DNA of 46,674 nucleotides from an uncultured Clostridia bacterium. Its GTDB lineage: Bacteria > Bacillota > Clostridia > UMGS1810. Shown here one piece after another: positions 44,200 through 46,674 of this stretch. The translations under genes were made by a program, and so were the position numbers. The DNA lies in the NCBI GenBank assembly GCA_934454585.1, contig CAKSFP010000022.1, forward strand, positions 1 through 46,674. Direction: 5' to 3'. Numbering within the stretch: the stretch's first letter is position 1; every line of letters begins with the position of its first letter. A model generated the notes under the pieces. That model saw nothing but the letters and a program-made list of their open reading frames with translations. It had not been told where the DNA came from and made no database searches.

Positions 44200-44759
44200 G
44201 ATGCCACCTCCTTGTTACCGATTAATTTTTCTTTCAACATCGCTTTGCCGCGGCTCAGCCTTGTGTACACTGTTTTCAGACTTGTGTTGCTCAGGTCGGC
44301 AATCTCTTTCGGCGTGCATTGAAAATTCAGATTCATCATCAGTGTATGGTAATATATTTCGTCCATATTTTTCATTTCTTTGTATATGAACTCCACAGTT
44401 TCGTTGCTTGCCACAATGTCTGCCGGGTCATCGCAAGTCGATTCCGAGCTGTATTCCTCATCTGTTGTCATGATAAAATGTTCTCTGCGTCTGCAATCTT
44501 TTATTGATTCGTTAATTGCTATGTTGCAGCTGAGCGTCACCATCCACGATTTTTCCGAGCCTTCCTTGATTTTGTCGATGGTAGACCATATCTTCAGCCA
44601 GATGTCCTGTAACACATCGCTTATTATCTCCGGGTTTGCTACCTTTTGTGATACCAATACATATGTAAGTTTATAGTATTTGTCATATAGTTGCGCCAAT
44701 TTTTCTTCTTTCGACTTGCGGTCATCTATTGTTATTGTGAATGTAAAAATAGCAATCAC
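44166..44759 (-). CDS. ECF-type RNA polymerase sigma factor
   Basis: This sigma-70-family factor is about 197 residues. Region 2 is LAQLYDKYYKLTYVLVSQKV with DVLQDIWLKIWSTID; region 4 is NLNFQCTPKEIADLSNTSLKTVYTRLSRGKAML in three helices, the ECF helix-turn-helix. I choose GTG at 44759 as the start: the only earlier in-frame start (TTG at 44786) overlaps the -10 of the promoter 44786-44814 and cannot be in the transcript. The ribosome binding site is weak (GAAAGAA). It is encoded with its anti-sigma. Candidate target promoters flank it on both sides. Confidence 0.88.
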   Translation of the reverse strand: MIAIFTFTITIDDRKSKEEKLAQLYDKYYKLTYVLVSQKVANPEIISDVLQDIWLKIWSTIDKIKEGSEKSWMVTLSCNIAINESIKDCRRREHFIMTTDEEYSSESTCDDPADIVASNETVEFIYKEMKNMDEIYYHTLMMNLNFQCTPKEIADLSNTSLKTVYTRLSRGKAMLKEKLIGNKEVASWTGKEKETTK

Positions 44760-44785
44760 TTCTTTCGTAAAAGTTCCATGTCCCA

Positions 44786-44814
44786 AGTATACATGTTTTG
44801 CTTACAAAAATCAA
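44786..44814 (-). promoter_or_regulatory. Sigma-A promoter of the ECF sigma/anti-sigma operon
   Basis: On the minus strand TTGATT (44814-44809), a 17-base spacer and TATACT (44791-44786). It is distinct from the two-box motif, so the operon appears to be made by the housekeeping polymerase, not by itself. Confidence 0.7.
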
Positions 44815-44862
44815 CTGTTTGTTACAAAAATAAAAAATTTTTTTCGACTTTTTTCTGATTTT

Positions 44863-44899
44863 TTGAAGAATTTTTATCGGCAGAACTGTTTATTAATAA
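44863..44899 (+). promoter_or_regulatory. Two-box promoter, copy D, divergent to the ECF operon
   Basis: TTGAAGA (44863-44869), a 17-base spacer and TGTTTATTAATAA (44887-44899). The second box departs from the others only after TGTTTATTA. A 12-bp hairpin lies about 30 bases downstream. The frame 44899-44997 (32 codons, MCCRADCSFC core) follows, without a ribosome binding site. Confidence 0.5.
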
Positions 44900-44926
44900 T
44901 GAGAGACATCTCAATTTCCATGTGTT

Positions 44927-44973
44927 GCCGTGCTGATTGTTCCTTTTGCCAAAATTCATATAATCGGCACGGC
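44927..44973 (+). terminator. Hairpin downstream of promoter copy D
   Basis: GCCGTGCTGATT (44927-44938) pairs with AATCGGCACGGC (44962-44973), 12 pairs including one G-U, with a 23-base loop. A short AAAATTTTTTG tail follows some 13 bases later, so termination is possible but not certain. Confidence 0.4.
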
Positions 44974-45012
44974 GGCATACTCCAAAAAATTTTTTGATAA
45001 ATTTTTGGAAAT

Positions 45013-45048
45013 TTGAAGATTTTGTCGCCCTGAACTGTTTATTATAGT
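45013..45048 (+). promoter_or_regulatory. Two-box promoter, copy C, upstream of orphan ORF and secreted protein
   Basis: TTGAAGA (45013-45019), a 16-base spacer and TGTTTATTATAGT (45036-45048). The spacer core TTTTGTCGCCC is shared with copy A, 38 kb away. Confidence 0.55.
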
Positions 45049-45074
45049 ATAGAGCAATTTACAGACGATATTTT

Positions 45075-45239
45075 ATGTCTCTTGTTTTGCTTTATCATAG
45101 TTTGAAGGTTTATGATTGCCTTAAAACTGCAGATAAGCTGTTGGAATGGGTAAAGACAACAAAAGTGTTCGATGGCGGATACGATTCGGCTAATGCAAAT
45201 ATAAAGTTTTACGGCTCAATTATTGGAGTGACAAATTAA
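45075..45239 (+). CDS. Orphan 54-codon ORF, likely a gene remnant
   Basis: An open frame begins MSLVLLYHSLKVYDCL 26 bases after promoter copy C and ends FYGSIIGVTN. It has no ribosome binding site or signal peptide, unlike every other gene behind this promoter type. The sequence is amphipathic and reads like the C-terminal end of a larger protein. I infer a deletion that joined the promoter to a gene end. The next 177 bases to 45416 are AT-rich, with a possible -10 TAAAAT at 45345-45350 lacking a well-spaced -35. Confidence 0.35.
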   Translation: MSLVLLYHSLKVYDCLKTADKLLEWVKTTKVFDGGYDSANANIKFYGSIIGVTN

Positions 45240-45360
45240 TTACCATAAGTATATTTGTCAGTATTTATATATCAATAAGATTACACAATAATTACAATTA
45301 TGTTAAATTTACGAATAATTGATGAAATATTCCAAAAATTCATGTAAAATAGAGACAAAG

Positions 45361-45380
45361 GGCGGCGATTTGTCGCTGCC
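45361..45380 (+). other. Leader hairpin before the last secreted protein gene
   Basis: GGCGGCGA and TCGCTGCC form an 8-bp stem (one G-U) with a 4-base loop, 37 bases before the ATG at 45417. It may stabilise or regulate the leader. Confidence 0.35.
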
Positions 45381-45416
45381 ATTTGTCTATCAAAATTTTT
45401 GAAGGGAGAATTTATT

Positions 45417-46674
45417 ATGAACCATTATTTCAGGAAAACCGCCGCATTTGCCCTAACCGGTGCAATGTTGGCAAGCTCAATCCCCCTGCCGTCATTTGCC
45501 GAGGAAGATATCCCCGAGGTGGATGACCTCCCGGCAATCGTAGAGCCGGGCGAAACAACACCAAGTACGGATGCGGATTTGTCCAAGAACATAAACGATA
45601 CCGAATCATCAAAGAATACAGACTCAAAGAATGACAATTCATCAAAAAATGATAACGATGCGCAAAAGAGCGGCATTACGGATAAAAGCAAAAAATACAT
45701 GAATGAATATACAGAGCTTTTTACCAATGCAAGGACGGACTTGGATTTAGCCGAAATATATAGCATGGCGAGAGGTTTTGCCGAAGATAGCAATCAAAAG
45801 TACATGGTTGAATTTACAACAAGAACATCTCAATATGAAAAGACCGTCAATGTAAACGGCGACAAGGAAACCATAAAAAACATGGTGAGATTTATTAATG
45901 AAATTTACGGCATGATGCTGACGGAAAGCGGTGTGCACGAGTTGCCGGATGACACCAAATTTTCAAAGGGAACATCATATTACGGGAGGGATACCGAGAT
46001 AAGCGGAAGCAATCTCTTGAGGGGTTGCTTTAATGTATATGACAATTATGCGGTTGTTGTTAATTCTGTTTTTTATCTTGACAACCCGACAGATATTTTG
46101 AGCAAAATCACAGCTTTGGCGGATAAGTATCTCCCCGGCACGGCAGCCACGACAAAGTCCGAGATGGAAGAAAGCAAAAACACCGAAGACAGAAATACGG
46201 TTATAAATTTCAAAAGCGAAAAAATAATTAATCTGATCACAAGAGCGGGCAATGATATTTATCTTATAGACGAGATAGATTTTGAATTTGTAAATAATGA
46301 CTCCTTTGCGGGATCTGTCACGGATTCGGTCGCAAAACGCGGCGAGACTGTGAAGTGCATCATGTCTGCGTACAGAGAGGGGAGCGTTTGGATTTTCCTC
46401 AAATTCCGCGGCAGTAAGGGCAACAGGACAATTTATACCGTCATGACAGGGCTTTCCGCCGGTTATGGCAATTCGCTGCTGTTCGACGAAAGTTGCTATC
46501 TCGACGGCAATGTGGTTGTGCGTAAGGCAACCTGCGGACCGAACGGCGAAAAAGGTGAGTTTGCCTTTTCGGGAAAAGCGACCGAGGGTGATTTGATTAT
46601 GACATACAAGCCGAGTTACAATCTGAAAACCGCGGAGACGATTAGACCCGACAACATCACTTACACAGTGTCCG
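45417..46674 (+). CDS. Secreted protein of unknown function (partial, 3' end outside window)
   Basis: The frame from ATG 45417 is open to the window edge, 419 codons. GAAGGGAG lies 8 bases before. It has a signal peptide (about 1-28, ends PSFAEE), a low-complexity linker of Ser, Asn, Asp and Lys at about 56-85 (SSKNTDSKNDNSSKNDND), then a folded region of mixed alpha/beta character. No motif I can name is present. The linker suggests a surface-exposed or cell-wall-spanning protein, and an anchor domain may lie beyond the edge. It is the next gene after promoter copies C and D, but 370 bases from the nearer. Confidence 0.75.
   Translation, partial: MNHYFRKTAAFALTGAMLASSIPLPSFAEEDIPEVDDLPAIVEPGETTPSTDADLSKNINDTESSKNTDSKNDNSSKNDNDAQKSGITDKSKKYMNEYTELFTNARTDLDLAEIYSMARGFAEDSNQKYMVEFTTRTSQYEKTVNVNGDKETIKNMVRFINEIYGMMLTESGVHELPDDTKFSKGTSYYGRDTEISGSNLLRGCFNVYDNYAVVVNSVFYLDNPTDILSKITALADKYLPGTAATTKSEMEESKNTEDRNTVINFKSEKIINLITRAGNDIYLIDEIDFEFVNNDSFAGSVTDSVAKRGETVKCIMSAYREGSVWIFLKFRGSKGNRTIYTVMTGLSAGYGNSLLFDESCYLDGNVVVRKATCGPNGEKGEFAFSGKATEGDLIMTYKPSYNLKTAETIRPDNITYTVS

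Overview
The window looks like a chromosomal segment of a Gram-positive gut-type member of the class Clostridia (Bacillota). The evidence is the moderate GC, strong AGGAGG-type ribosome binding sites, a ThiI without a rhodanese domain, an IscR/IscS/IscU cluster, HrcA/CIRCE-type control of groESL, a pst-pho locus with PhoP-type boxes, and large secreted proteins with SLH, PPC, MBG-like, InlB-repeat and copper-amine-oxidase-N-like domains. No rRNA, tRNA, CRISPR array, phage or transposase gene was found.

Layout. (1) 1-6.9 kb, minus strand: two tandem paralogous secreted proteins (one cut by the window edge, one with an SLH anchor) downstream of a 1488-residue secreted M60/enhancin-like zinc metallopeptidase. 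(2) 7.0-14.9 kb, plus strand: housekeeping genes for cysteine desulfurase, ThiI, RecA, RecX, RimO, PgsA, a ComEC-like metallo-beta-lactamase-fold protein, a DUF3006-like protein and a glycosyltransferase, closed by a clear terminator. (3) 15.0-18.2 kb: a decayed DeoR regulator, then iscR, iscS and iscU, with a likely Rrf2 operator on the iscS promoter. (4) 18.3-30.3 kb, minus strand: groESL, ychF, an 1822-residue surface protein and a YhgE/Pip-type membrane protein. (5) 30.5-33.2 kb: an unusual sugar kinase-AraC fusion and a secreted protein of unknown function. (6) 33.2-40.3 kb: pstS-pstC-(0.6 kb palindromic insert)-pstA-pstB-phoU-phoP-phoR, with a PHO-box array before pstS. (7) 40.5-42.8 kb, minus strand: a second IscR-like regulator, HydE and TcdA. 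(8) 42.9-46.7 kb: a small secreted protein, an ECF sigma/anti-sigma pair, a promoter-rich intergenic region with two short ORFs, and a secreted protein that runs off the window.

The most interesting signal is a recurrent two-box promoter, TTGAAGA, then 16-17 bases, then TGTTTATTA(TAGT). It occurs four times: before the metallopeptidase operon at 6.8 kb, before the small secreted protein beside the ECF operon, and twice in tandem on the other side of the ECF operon. Its spacing is not that of the housekeeping promoters seen elsewhere in the window. I infer that it may be the target of the ECF sigma factor encoded here, which would define a small regulon of secreted proteins. Other notable items are the kinase-AraC fusion, the palindromic insert that splits the pst operon and is followed by a new promoter, a triple half-site operator far upstream of the giant surface protein, and a promoter-plus-terminator unit after iscU that could be a small RNA.
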